DNA from: Moraxellaceae bacterium
GTDB lineage: Bacteria; Pseudomonadota; Gammaproteobacteria; Pseudomonadales; Moraxellaceae
DNA: 64,000 nt
Assembly (NCBI GenBank): GCA_029237815.1
Contig: JAQZBP010000004.1
Coordinates: forward strand, 93,490-157,489
Direction: 5' to 3'
A model generated the notes under the pieces. That model was not told where the DNA came from. It worked only from the letters and a program-made list of their open reading frames with translations, and did not search any database. The position numbers and the translations under genes are program-made. Shown here in pieces: positions 37,010 to 47,400 of this stretch (position 1 is its first letter; each line of letters starts with the position of its first letter).

Positions 37010-38638
37010 ATGACTGTTCCCGCTCTGCGTATCGCGCTTGCCCAGGCCGACTTTCTGGTGGGGGACATTCCGGGCAATGTCGACAAGGTGCTGGCGCTTT
37101 CCCGCCGCGCCCGCGACGAGCAGGCAGCCGACCTTGTCGTGTTTCCCGAGCTCTGCCTGGTCGGCTATCCGCCCGAGGACCTGCTGCTGCGCCCGAGCCT
37201 CGAGGGGCGTATCGCCACGGCGCTGGCGCGCCTCGGCGAGGTGCCGGGCATCCATATCCTGATCGGTTATCCCGCTCGGCGGGACGGCCGGTTGCGCAAT
37301 CTCGCCGGTCTCTATCGTGACGGCCAGTGCTTGGCGGAATACGCCAAGCAGGAGCTGCCCAACTACCAGGTCTTCGATGAGCGTCGCTACTTCACGCCGG
37401 GGCAGTCGGCCACGGTGGTGGAGCTGAAGGGGCACCGCCTCGGGCTCACCGTCTGCGAGGACATCTGGCATGCAGGCCCCGCGATGGCGGCAAAGGCCGC
37501 CGGTGCGACGCTGCTGCTGAACCTGAACGCCTCGCCCTTCCACCAGGGCAAGCAGGCCGAGCGCATGGCCGCCGTTGGTGCGCGCGTGCGCGAAACCAGC
37601 CTGCCGGCGCTGTACCTGAATACCGTGGGGGCGCAGGACGAACTCGTGTTCGACGGCGGCTCCTTCGCCATGAACGCGGACGGCGAGGTACAGGCGGAGC
37701 TACCGCGCTTTGCCGAGGCGCTGGTGACGATCGAGTTCGGTGCTGGCGGCTTCGCGCCTGCGGCGCGGGCCGGGGCGCTGGCGCCCGAAGCCGAGGTTTA
37801 CGAGGCGCTGGTACTCGGTGTGCGTGACTATGTTCAGAAGAGCGGATTTCGAGGCGCCGTGCTGGGGCTCTCGGGCGGCATCGATTCCGCGCTCACCCTG
37901 GCCATCGCCGTGGATGCCATCGGCGCCGACAGAGTGCAGGCGGTAATGATGCCGTACCGCTACACCTCGACCATGAGCCTGGAAGACGCCGAGGCCGAGG
38001 CGCGCATCCTTGGCGTGCACTACTCCGTGTTGCCGATCGCGCCCATGGTGGAGGCCTTCAGCGAGACGCTGGCGACGGAATTCGCCGGGCTTGCAAGAGA
38101 CAAGACCGAGGAGAACCTGCAGGCGCGCGCGCGTGGCGTGCTGCTGATGGCCATCTCCAACAAGAAGGGATTGCTGGTGTTGACCACCGGCAACAAGTCG
38201 GAGATGGCGGTGGGCTACGCCACGCTCTATGGCGATATGGCCGGTGGCCTGGATGTGCTCAAGGACGTGCCCAAGACCCTGGTGTTCCGCTTGGCGGAGT
38301 ACCGCAATGCGTTGACGCCCGAGCATCCGCCGATCCCGCAACGCGTGATCGACCGTCCGCCCTCGGCGGAGCTGGCGCCGGACCAGAAGGACGAGGACTC
38401 GCTGCCGCCCTATCCGGTGCTGGATGCGATCCTCAAGCGCTATGTGGAGGAAGACGAGAGCGCGGAGGCCATCATCGCGGCGGGTTTCGACGGCGAGACC
38501 GTCATGCGCGTGATCCGCATGGTCGATGGCAACGAGTACAAGCGCCGCCAGGCCGCCATCGGACTGCGCATTACCCGCCGCGGCTTCGGCAAGGACCGGC
38601 GTTATCCCATCGTGAATGGATGGAAGGCCGGGCACTGA
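37010..38638 (+). CDS. nadE: Glutamine-dependent NAD+ synthetase
   Basis: Makes NAD from deamido-NAD using glutamine nitrogen. The 542 residues join an N-terminal nitrilase-type glutaminase (FPELCLVGYPPEDLL with the Glu, EYAKQELPNYQVFDERRYF with the Lys, LTVCEDIWHAGP with the Cys) to an NAD synthetase domain from about 265 (GLSGGIDSALTLAIAVDAIG; TTGNKSEMAVGYATLYGDMAGG). ATG at 37010 has AGGA six bases upstream; ATG at 36974 is less likely. Confidence 0.95.
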   Translation: MTVPALRIALAQADFLVGDIPGNVDKVLALSRRARDEQAADLVVFPELCLVGYPPEDLLLRPSLEGRIATALARLGEVPGIHILIGYPARRDGRLRNLAGLYRDGQCLAEYAKQELPNYQVFDERRYFTPGQSATVVELKGHRLGLTVCEDIWHAGPAMAAKAAGATLLLNLNASPFHQGKQAERMAAVGARVRETSLPALYLNTVGAQDELVFDGGSFAMNADGEVQAELPRFAEALVTIEFGAGGFAPAARAGALAPEAEVYEALVLGVRDYVQKSGFRGAVLGLSGGIDSALTLAIAVDAIGADRVQAVMMPYRYTSTMSLEDAEAEARILGVHYSVLPIAPMVEAFSETLATEFAGLARDKTEENLQARARGVLLMAISNKKGLLVLTTGNKSEMAVGYATLYGDMAGGLDVLKDVPKTLVFRLAEYRNALTPEHPPIPQRVIDRPPSAELAPDQKDEDSLPPYPVLDAILKRYVEEDESAEAIIAAGFDGETVMRVIRMVDGNEYKRRQAAIGLRITRRGFGKDRRYPIVNGWKAGH

Positions 38639-38939
38639 TCGGATCGCTCTAAGCCTGCTCCCGGAGGCGCCTCGTCCGGCCTGCAGGGGCGCTTAATCCG
38701 ACGGCTGGAAAGCATGTTAAACATTTGATTTACAATGATTTAACTTATTTCCTAGGCGCTAGTTTGTCGTTTTGTCACACACCTTCTCTACGGTGTTGCG
38801 GCCTTCACCCCCATCATTTCCCCACTCGTGTGTTTCCCTTCCCGGAAGGGCCTGGACAGGCCGCCTGAACGGCTTTCCTGCGCCATCGTTTTCCGGAACC
38901 GCACGGATTTTGACTGTTTTGGCGCGAGGGGGTGCTGCT
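38639..38939. other. Intergenic region before the hemerythrin gene
   Basis: These 301 bases contain no gene. The only clear features are an AT-rich near-palindrome at 38715-38743 and a small hairpin CCCTTCCCGGAAGGG further right. No strong terminator for nadE is seen. Confidence 0.5.
38715..38743. promoter_or_regulatory. AT-rich inverted repeat, candidate operator/promoter
   Basis: GTTAAACATT and AATGATTTAAC flank TGATTTAC; the arms are complementary apart from one extra base. The block stands out in GC-rich surroundings and includes a -10-like TACAAT (38731-38736). It probably controls the hemerythrin gene. The match to an FNR box (TTGAT-N4-ATCAA) covers only the left half. Confidence 0.4.
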
Positions 38940-39434
38940 ATGAACATCTATGACGTGCTCAGGCACGAACACTTTGTGATCAAGGCCTACCTGAAGAAGA
39001 TCCACGATCTCGGCGAGCGCAAGCCGGTGACCCGTCAGCGGCAGTTCCTGCAGTTGCAGTCGCTGCTCATCGCGCATGCTGCGGCCGAAGAGGAAATTTT
39101 CTACGGGCCGCTGCGCGGGCATGACGAGACCGATGCGCTGTCACGGCAGGCACGCGTCGAGCACGACCTGGTGGGAAGCCTGATGGAGGTGATTGCCGGT
39201 CTCGAGCCTGGCGATCCTGACTGGACGGCCTACTTCGCCGTGCTGCGCGAGACTGTCGAGAATCACATGCGGCAGGAAGAAAAGACCCTGTTCAGGAAGG
39301 CGGAGGCGGTGCTGGACTCCGAGACCGAGCTGCGCATGGGCGAGGAGATGCTGCTGGTGGGGAAGGGCCGCGAGGCCATGGCAAAGGTGGAGATACAGGA
39401 TCCGCCGGGCAGCGGCTCCCGCTCGCTGCATTGA
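38940..39434 (+). CDS. Hemerythrin (HHE) domain protein
   Basis: A 164-residue four-helix protein with the iron-site pattern of HHE proteins: LRHEHFVIKAY, LIAHAAAEEEIFY, RVEHDLVGSLMEVI and VENHMRQEEKTLF. Such proteins bind a di-iron centre and take part in oxygen or nitric-oxide sensing or repair of damaged iron-sulfur clusters; which applies here is not clear. ATG at 38940 follows GAGGGGGT. It is convergent with bamD and stands alone. Confidence 0.8.
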   Translation: MNIYDVLRHEHFVIKAYLKKIHDLGERKPVTRQRQFLQLQSLLIAHAAAEEEIFYGPLRGHDETDALSRQARVEHDLVGSLMEVIAGLEPGDPDWTAYFAVLRETVENHMRQEEKTLFRKAEAVLDSETELRMGEEMLLVGKGREAMAKVEIQDPPGSGSRSLH

Positions 39435-39449
39435 CGGCCCGGGCGGCGC

Positions 39450-40289
39450 TCAGCGGCCGCTGTCGCCGAACAATCCGAAGGTGGCGACGTTCACCCAGGA
39501 GCGCTTGCCACTCCCACCCAGTTCGCGGGCCAACGCCTCGAGTCCTGCGTAGCTGGGATAGTTGGTTTTCAGCAGGGCGAGCTGGCCCTCCGCCAGGTCC
39601 TTCATGCCCAGCTTGCCGTAGGCCCACACCTGCAGGGCGATGGCTTCCGGGGTCTGCGGCGCACCCGGGAAGTTTTCCACGACGGCGCGCGCCCGGTTCA
39701 GGGCGGACAGATAGGCCTTCTTCTTGGCGTAAAAGCGCGCCACGTGCATTTCCGATTCGGCGAGCTGGTTGCGGATATAGATCATGCGGGCACGGGCATC
39801 CGGCGCGTACGCGCTGTCGGGAAAGCGCGTCAGCAATTCACGGAAGTTGCCGAAGGCATCCCTGAGGTTGGCGAGGTCGCGCGCCGGCGCCTTCACCGGA
39901 AGGTAGCGCGCGAGGAAGTCGCGGTCGGCCTCGTAGTCGGCAAGGCCGCGAATGTAATAGGCGTAATCGACCTGCGGGTGGTTGGGGTGCAGGCGGATGA
40001 AGCGATCGGCCGCCGCGGCGGCGCCGGCATGGTCGGCATGGCGGAACTTGGCGTAGATCAGCTCGAGCTGTGCCTGGTCGGTGTAGACGCCTACGGGGTA
40101 GTGCGACTCGAGCGACTCGAGGTTGTCCGAGGCCTTGGTGAAGTTGCCGGAGCGCATGCTCTTCTGCGCGGTCTCGTAGTATTCCTTCTCGGAAAGCACC
40201 TTGGGCTGCTTGGAGGCGCAGGCGCCCAGCAGGATGGCCAGGAAGGAGAAGATCAGCGCGCGGGACAGCACAGGCGAGAAGCGGGGCAT
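39450..40289 (-). CDS. bamD: Outer-membrane assembly lipoprotein BamD
   Basis: An essential lipoprotein of the BAM complex that folds beta-barrel proteins into the outer membrane. The 279 residues have a lipobox LLGAC (Cys24), then TPR-type helices (EKEYYETAQKSMRSGNFTKASDNLESLESHYPVG; HPNHPQVDYAYYIRGLADYE; FPDSAYAPDARARMIYIRNQLAESE). ATG at 40289. It is divergent from rluD, the conserved arrangement. Confidence 0.96.
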   Translation of the reverse strand: MPRFSPVLSRALIFSFLAILLGACASKQPKVLSEKEYYETAQKSMRSGNFTKASDNLESLESHYPVGVYTDQAQLELIYAKFRHADHAGAAAAADRFIRLHPNHPQVDYAYYIRGLADYEADRDFLARYLPVKAPARDLANLRDAFGNFRELLTRFPDSAYAPDARARMIYIRNQLAESEMHVARFYAKKKAYLSALNRARAVVENFPGAPQTPEAIALQVWAYGKLGMKDLAEGQLALLKTNYPSYAGLEALARELGGSGKRSWVNVATFGLFGDSGR

Positions 40290-40321
40290 TACGGATTCCG
40301 GTCGGACAGCGAAGCGTGTTC

Positions 40322-40364
40322 GGGACAGGCCGGTGGCCGGCCGCTACAATGCGGCGCCATTGTA
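40322..40364. promoter_or_regulatory. Overlapping rluD and bamD promoters with mirrored -10 boxes
   Basis: TACAATG (40345-40351) and CATTGTA (40358-40364) form a perfect inverted repeat; each arm is a -10 hexamer on one strand. The rluD side has GGGACA at 40322-40327 with a 17-base spacer. No good -35 is seen for the bamD side. Each predicted start lies next to the other promoter's -10. Confidence 0.45.
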
Positions 40365-40391
40365 ACGTTATCTCCTGCCTGGTCCACACGC

Positions 40392-41366
40392 ATGTCTGTA
40401 ACCGTCTCCCATACCGCCGATGTCCCGCCCGAGTGCGCCGGCATGCGTCTCGACCAGGTCGCCGCGCAGCTCTTTTCCGATTTCTCGCGCGAGCGCCTCA
40501 AGGACTGGATCAAGGATGGCCGGCTCACGCTGAACGGTCGCCCCGGCAAGCCCAAGGACAAAGTCGTGGGGGGAGAGACCCTGGTGCTGCTGGCGGAGCT
40601 GGCCGTGGAGACCCCGGCGCTGCCGCAGGACATCCCGCTCACCATCGTCTACGAGGACGAGGCGCTGCTGGTGGTGGACAAGCCCGCCGGCCTCGTCGTG
40701 CATCCCGGTGCCGGTAATCCCGACGGCACATTGATGAACGCGCTGCTGCACCACTGGTCCGACCTCAACCTGCTGCCGCGCGCCGGCATCGTGCACCGTA
40801 TCGACAAGGACACCTCCGGCCTGCTGGTGGTCGCCAAGACACTGCAGGCCCATACCGCCCTCACGGAGCAGCTTGCCGACAAGACCGTGTACCGCGAGTA
40901 CGAAGCGGTCGTCTGTGGCGTGATGACGGGCGGCGGCACCGTGGATGCCCCCATCGACCGCCATCCTACCGACCGCACGCGCATGGCAGTCGTGAGCCGG
41001 CGCCATGACGAAGACCTGCGTGGCCGCGATGCCGTCACGCATTACCGTGTCATTGCCCGTTTCCGCGGCCACACCCATGTGCGCGTGCAGCTCGAGACGG
41101 GCCGCACGCACCAGATCCGCGTGCACATGAGCCACATCGGCCACCCGCTGATCGGTGATCCGGTCTATGCCGGCCGGCCGCGCCTGCCCAAGGGCGCCAG
41201 CCCGGAGATGATCCGGGCCGTGCAGCACTTCCCGCGCCAGGCGCTGCACGCGCGTCGCCTCGGCCTCGCGCACCCGGTGACAGGAGAAGCCATGAACTGG
41301 GAATCGCCCCTGCCGGCCGACATGCAGGAGCTGCTGGCCATCCTCGCGGGTGACGCCAAGAGCTGA
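40392..41366 (+). CDS. rluD: 23S rRNA pseudouridine synthase RluD
   Basis: Forms pseudouridines 1911, 1915 and 1917 in 23S rRNA helix 69. The 324 residues show an S4 domain (GMRLDQVAAQLFSDFSRERL; GRLTLNGRPGKPKDKV), the catalytic motif HRIDKDTSGLLVVAKT (Asp after ArgIle), and the C-terminal QLETGRTHQIRVHMSHIGHPLIGD. ATG at 40392. bamD lies divergent, as usual. The expected next gene, pgeF, is displaced by about 9.7 kb. Confidence 0.95.
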   Translation: MSVTVSHTADVPPECAGMRLDQVAAQLFSDFSRERLKDWIKDGRLTLNGRPGKPKDKVVGGETLVLLAELAVETPALPQDIPLTIVYEDEALLVVDKPAGLVVHPGAGNPDGTLMNALLHHWSDLNLLPRAGIVHRIDKDTSGLLVVAKTLQAHTALTEQLADKTVYREYEAVVCGVMTGGGTVDAPIDRHPTDRTRMAVVSRRHDEDLRGRDAVTHYRVIARFRGHTHVRVQLETGRTHQIRVHMSHIGHPLIGDPVYAGRPRLPKGASPEMIRAVQHFPRQALHARRLGLAHPVTGEAMNWESPLPADMQELLAILAGDAKS

Positions 41367-41494
41367 GGACCCGTCTGCAAGACCTCGCTCGGCACGGCCT
41401 TCCCTCATTGAGACTTTCCCCTCCGGCTGCCTAGAATCCGGAGTGCTTACTGCCGGCGCCAAGACCGGCTCTTCCCTGCCGCAAGGATGATTCC

Positions 41495-44400
41495 ATGCCT
41501 GTCTCGCGCCCCTGGCACGTTGCCGCGCTCCTGTTCATTTCCGCTTTTTCCCTGTCTGCCGCCGCCGAGTCGCCTGCCGTCGTGCAGTTCTCGCCGCAGG
41601 GCGAGCTCGAGTCCGTGCGCCAGGTGACGGCGCGTTTCGCGACCGACATGGTGCGGCTCGGCGATCCGCGCGTGAAAAACCCGTTTGCCATCAAGTGCAA
41701 CGCCAAAGGGCGCGGGCGCTGGGTGGATACGCGCAACTGGGCCTATGACTTCGAGCAGACGGTGCCGCGCGGCCACTCCTGCGAATTCACGCTGGTCCAG
41801 GATCAGCGCGATGCGGGTGGCGCACTGCTCGGCGGCCAGCGCCGCTTCGCCTTCAACACGAGTCCGCTGGCGCTGGCGGCGCCCGCGGCGCCGGTCGGGC
41901 AGATCGGCCTCGATTTCTTCACGCCGCAGGGCGAGGCCTACCCGGTACGCCAGGTGCAGGCGCGCTTTTCCGAAGACATGGTGCGGCTCGGTACCGGCAA
42001 CCTCTACAACCCGTTCGGCGTCGGCTGCGCGGTGAAGGGCAAGGGGCGCTGGGTCGATACGCGCAACTGGGTCTATGACTTCGAACAGGACCTGCCCTCC
42101 GGCATTGCCTGCCAGTTCGTGCCGACGCCCGGGTTGCGCGGGGTTTCCGGCAAGCCGGTGAAGGCCTATCCGCCGCAGAAGTTCACTACCGGTGGTCCGC
42201 GCATCGTCGATGTGCGGCCGTGGCGCAACGCCGGCAACATCGACGAGAACCAGGTCTTCCTCATCAAGTTCGATGGCGAGAACAGCCGCACCAGCCTGCC
42301 GGCCTCCACTTACTGCCTGGCGGAGGGCATCAAGGAAAAGATTCCAGTGCGCTTCCTGACCGTGGAAGACACCCGCGCTTTCGTGGCGCAACTGCCGGAG
42401 GAATACCGGCAGTGGTGGGCGACGCGCGACCGCACTCGTGAGTGGCGCGCGCTCGCCTGTGCCCGGCAGCTGCCCCCGGGCGCAAAGCTGAAGGTGGTGT
42501 TTGCCAAAGGCCTGACCTCCGCGACCGGCGTGGCGAGCTCGGCCGACCAGGTGCTGGAATTCCGTGTGCGCCCGGGCTTCTCCGCGAAGTTCAGCTGTAC
42601 GCGCGAGAACGCCCGTGAAGCTTGCGCCCCCATGACCGACATGCGCCTCGACTTCACCGACGTGGTGCCCGCCGAACTGCTCAAGGCGATCCGCCTCGAA
42701 GGCGGCGGCAAGTCCTACGCGCCGAAACCGAACGGCGGCTATGAAGGCGACTACGAAGGCGGTTATGAAGAATCCGCGGGTACCACAAGCACCGAGTTCG
42801 TTGCCGGCGACCACGTGGTGTTCACGGGCCCCTTTCCGGCGGAGACGGACTTCGTCCTGCGCCTGCCACCGGCGCTGCGCGACGAGAGCGGGCGGCCCCT
42901 GCTGAACGCCGTGCGCTTCCCGCTCGCGGTGAAGACGGCGTCCTACCCGCCGCTGGCCAAGTTCGCGGCCAGCTTCGGCATCATCGAGAAAGCGGCGGGG
43001 GCGGTGCCGCTGACGGTGCGCAACCTGGAGCCGGGGCGCGGCATCACGCCGGAGGCGCGGCTTTTCTCGCTGAAACTCCCCGACGGCGACATCGAGCTGC
43101 TGCGCTGGCTGGCACGCTTCCGCAAGCACAACAACCGACAGGAGAACTGCTACAACTGTGGGCGCCGCGACGAGAAGACCGGCCTCCTGATCGATCCCGA
43201 TCCGCGCTCCGTGTCGCTGCTGGCACGCGAGCCCGGCGTCACCGTGCAGACGCTGCCGCGCCAGCTGGCCGCAAAGGAGTTCGAGGTGGTCGGCCTGCCG
43301 GTGCAGGGCGGCGCCTGGATCCATGAGGTGGAAAGTCGCTACCTCGGCGCGGCACTGATCGAGAACAGGGCGCCGATGTATGTCTCGGCGCTCAGCATCG
43401 TCACCAACCTGGGCGTGCACCTGCGCACCGGCAAGGACGAAAGCCTCGTCTGGGTGACGGCGATGGACAAGGCGCAGCCGGTGCCGAACGCAGACGTCGC
43501 CGTCTACGACTGCGGCCGCGCCACGCTCGTGTGGCAGGGTCGGACCGATGCGCAAGGTCTCGTGCGTTTCCCGACCCCCAAGGATTTCGGCGACTACTCC
43601 AGCGACTGCATGAGCCGCTTTGCCGTAATCGCGCGCGCCGGCGGCGACCGCGGTCTCGTGTTGCCGGGCTGGAACGACGGCATCGAGAGCTGGCGCTTCA
43701 ACCTCTCGGGCTGGCAGGGCAGTGGCAACTTCGTCGCGCATGCCATCCTGGACCGCACGCTGCTGCGCGCCGGCGAGACTCTGCACATGCGCCACGTGGT
43801 GCGCGAGATGACGCTGCGTTCGCTCGCCGCACCGCGCGCGGCGCGCTACAAGCGCCTGGTGATCCAGCACGAGGGCAGCGGCCAGGAGTACGAGCTGCCG
43901 GTGGCCATCGGCAGCGATGGCAATGGCGAGAACACCTGGACGATCCCGAAGGCCGCCAAGCTGGGCCGCTACCAGCTGTCGCTGGAGATCAACGACCAGC
44001 AATACGCGCTGGGCAGCTTCCGCGTGGAGGAGTTCCGCCTGCCGGTGCTGAAGGCACAGCTGCAGCTTCCACCCGGCCCGCAGGTGGCGCCGGACACGCT
44101 GCCGGTGGACATGCAGCTGCAGTACATCAACGGCGGCGCCTATGCGAACGCGCCGGTGACGCTGCGGGGTCGCTTGACGCCGGGAGGCGTAGTCTTTGCC
44201 GACTTCGAGGGGTATTCCTTCAGTCCTGCCTACGACCGCGAGGAGTACAGTGCCACGCAGGGCAGCGTGCCGCTGGAAGAGCAGGCGCTGGCGCTCGACG
44301 AGCGCGGCGGCCTGCGTGCCGAGAGCAGCAAGCTGCCGGCCTTCCGCGTCATCAGCACCGTCGACATGGAGATGGAGTACCGCGATCCCAGCGGCGAAAC

Positions 44401-47400
44401 CAGCGCCGTGCGCGCCAGCACCACGCTCTGGCCGGCCGGAGTGATCGCCGGCGTGAAGCTGCCCGGCTGGATCAGCACTGGCGGCGGCAAGCCGCAGGCC
44501 GTGGAGATCGTCACGCTGGGCAGCAATGGCAAGGCGCAGGGCAACGTGCCGGTGGCCGTGACGGCCGTGCTGCGCAGCTACCAGTCGCATCGCCGGCGCA
44601 CGGTCGGCGGCTTCTATGCGTATGAGAGCGTCGAGAAGAACGAGCCGGTGGCGCTGCAGTGCCCCGAGAAAAGCGGCGCCGACGGGCGCATGCGCTGCAG
44701 CTTCACGCCGACGGTTTCCGGCCAGCTCGTGGTGCATGCGCAGGCCTCCGATGCGGCCGGTCGCCACATGACCAGCAGCACCTCGACGTGGATCAGCAAC
44801 GGCGAGCGCTGGTGGTTCGACCAGGGCAACGACGACCGCATCGACCTGCTGCCGGAGAAAAGGGAATACCGGGCCGGCGACACCTTGAAGCTGCAGGTGC
44901 GCATGCCCTTCCCGGAAGCGACGGCACTGATCGGTATCGAGCGCGACGGCGTACTGGAAACGCTGGTGCAGAAGATCAGCTCCGCCAACCCGGTGATCAC
45001 GCTGCCGGTGAAGGCGGAGTACGCGCCCAACGTCTATGTCTCCGTCTTCCTCGTGCGCGGCCGCAACAACGCCGTGGCGCCGACGGCGCTCGTCGACCTC
45101 GGTCGCCCGGCCTTCAAGCTCGGCGTGGCGGAAGTGAAGGTGGGCTGGGATGCCGTGCGCCTCGGCGTGCAGGTGGTCACCGACAAGCCCCGCTACCAGC
45201 CGCGCGAGAAAGCGCGGGTCAGTGTGCAGGTGACGCCGCCCGCGGGCCAGGCCCTGCCGCCCGGCACCGAAGTGACGCTGGCGGCGGTGGACGAGGCGCT
45301 GCTGGAACTCGCCGGCAATGACAGTTGGGATGTACTGACGCCCATGATGCAGCCGCGCGGCCACGGCGTGGACACCTCCACGTCGCAGCTGCACGTGGTG
45401 GGCAAGCGCCACTTCGGCCGCAAGGCGTTGCCGCCGGGCGGTGGTGGTGGCCGTGGCGCCAGCACGCGCGAGCTCTTCGACACGCTGGTCTACTGGCAGG
45501 CGCGGGCGAAGGTGGATGCCGGCGGCCGCGCGCAGTTCGAGGTTCCGCTCAACGATTCGCTCTCCGGCTTCAAGGTGGTGGCGGTGGCCACCAGCACCGA
45601 TCGCTTCGGCACCGGCAGCACGCGCATGGAAAGCTACAAGGATCTCTCCGTGCTCTCTGGGCTGCCGCTGGTGGTGCGCCAGGGCGATGCGCTGGACCCG
45701 GGCTTCACGCTGCGCAATTCCAGTGACCGTGCGCAGTCGGTCAGGTTCACCGCGAGCGTCGCGGCCAACGACGCGCCAGCGAAGCTGCTGCTGGAGAAAA
45801 CGGTGCAGCTGGCGCCCGGCACGTCCGGGATTGTCGCCGTACCGTTCCGCGTGCCGGCCGACATCAGCCTGCTGAAGTGGACGTTGACCGCCGACGGCGA
45901 GGGCCTGAGCGACCGCCTGGCCGTAAGCCAGAAGGTGCTGGATCCGGTGCCGGAACGTGTGTTGCAGGGCACGCTGTTCCAGCTCGACGGCGCGCGCGAG
46001 ATTCCCGTGCAGCGTCCGGCCGACGCGCTGCCGGGCGGCGCGCTGGTGGTGTCGGGCGAGGCCCGTCTCGCCGACAGCCTCGGCACCGTGAAGGAATACT
46101 TCCGCAACTATCCCTATGCCTGTCTCGAGCAGAAGACGGCCAAGGCTGCCGGCATGCAGGATCGCGCGCGCTGGGACGAGATCATGGAGATGCTGCCCGG
46201 GTACCTCGACCAGAACGGTCTTGCCGCGTTCTATCCGGGCAGCACCGGCTATCCCTTCCTCACTGCGCACATCCTGCGTGTGTCGAAGGCGCTAGGCTGG
46301 CCGGTGCCGGAGCAGTCGCGGCAGCGCATGCTGGATGGCCTGGCGGCCTACCTGGAGGGCCGTATCGGCTTCGATGACTGGCGCCTGCGCGAGACCGACG
46401 ACGCCCATCGCCGCCTGGAAGCGATCAGCCTGCTTGCCCACTACGGCCGTTTCCGCCCGCAGTACCTCGACACGATCACTATCGATCCGCCGCGCTGGAC
46501 CACGCCCATGCTGGTCTACTGGTTCGAGCTCCTGCGCGCCGCGCCCGCGGTGCCGAATCGCGCGGCCTGGCTGACGCAGGCGGAGAGCCTGCTGCGCTCG
46601 CGCCTCACGCTGCAGGGCAGCGCCTATCTGCTCAGCGAAGGCGAATTCACCTGGTGGTGGCTGTACGAGAACGACGAGTCCACCGTTGCGCGCCTGATGC
46701 TGGCCACCATGGACCTGCCCGCCTGGCGCGAGGACCAGCCGCGCCTGCTGCGCGGCCTTCTCATGACCCAGCGCGAAGGGCGCTGGGTCACCACGGTCGC
46801 CAATACCTGGGGTGGCTTCGCGCTGAAGCGCTTCAGTGAGACCTTCGAGCGCGAGCCGGTCTACGGCCGTACCACGCTTGAACTTGGGGCCCAGAAGAAG
46901 GCACTGGAGTGGACCACGGCGAAGCCGGCCGCGGAGCGCCTCGACTGGCCGACGGGTGCCGGCGCGCTGAAGGTGGCGCAGGAAGGCAATGGCAGGCCGT
47001 GGATCACGGTGCAGTCGCGTGCGCGCATTCCCTTGAAAGCGCCCTGGGGCACGGGCTTCACCGTCACCAAGACGGTGCAGCCGCTGCAGCAGAAGGTGAA
47101 GGGCCAGTGGAGCGTTGGCGACGTGGTGCGCGTGCGCCTGAAAATGCAGGCGCAGAGCAATATCGGCTGGGTCGTGCTGGATGACCCGATTCCCGCCGGC
47201 AGTACGCTGCTTGGTCGCGCCCTCGGTCGCGACGGCGCGCTCGCCGAGGAATACGGCGATGGCTGGACCTGGGCCACCTATGCCGAGTTCGGCGCCGACA
47301 GCTACCGCGCCTATTACGAGCGCATATACCAGGGCGAATGGGAAGCGGCGTATACGCTGCGCCTGAACCAGTCCGGCGACTTCCGCCTGCCGCCCACGCG

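Noticed and set aside
38728..38741. FNR/ANR box before the hemerythrin gene
   Set aside because: The left half TTGAT is present but the right half AATGA does not match ATCAA.
41447..46270. 1607-codon open frame antisense to the macroglobulin
   Set aside because: Same cause; the sense gene has a signal peptide, thioester motif and domain order, the antisense frame has none.
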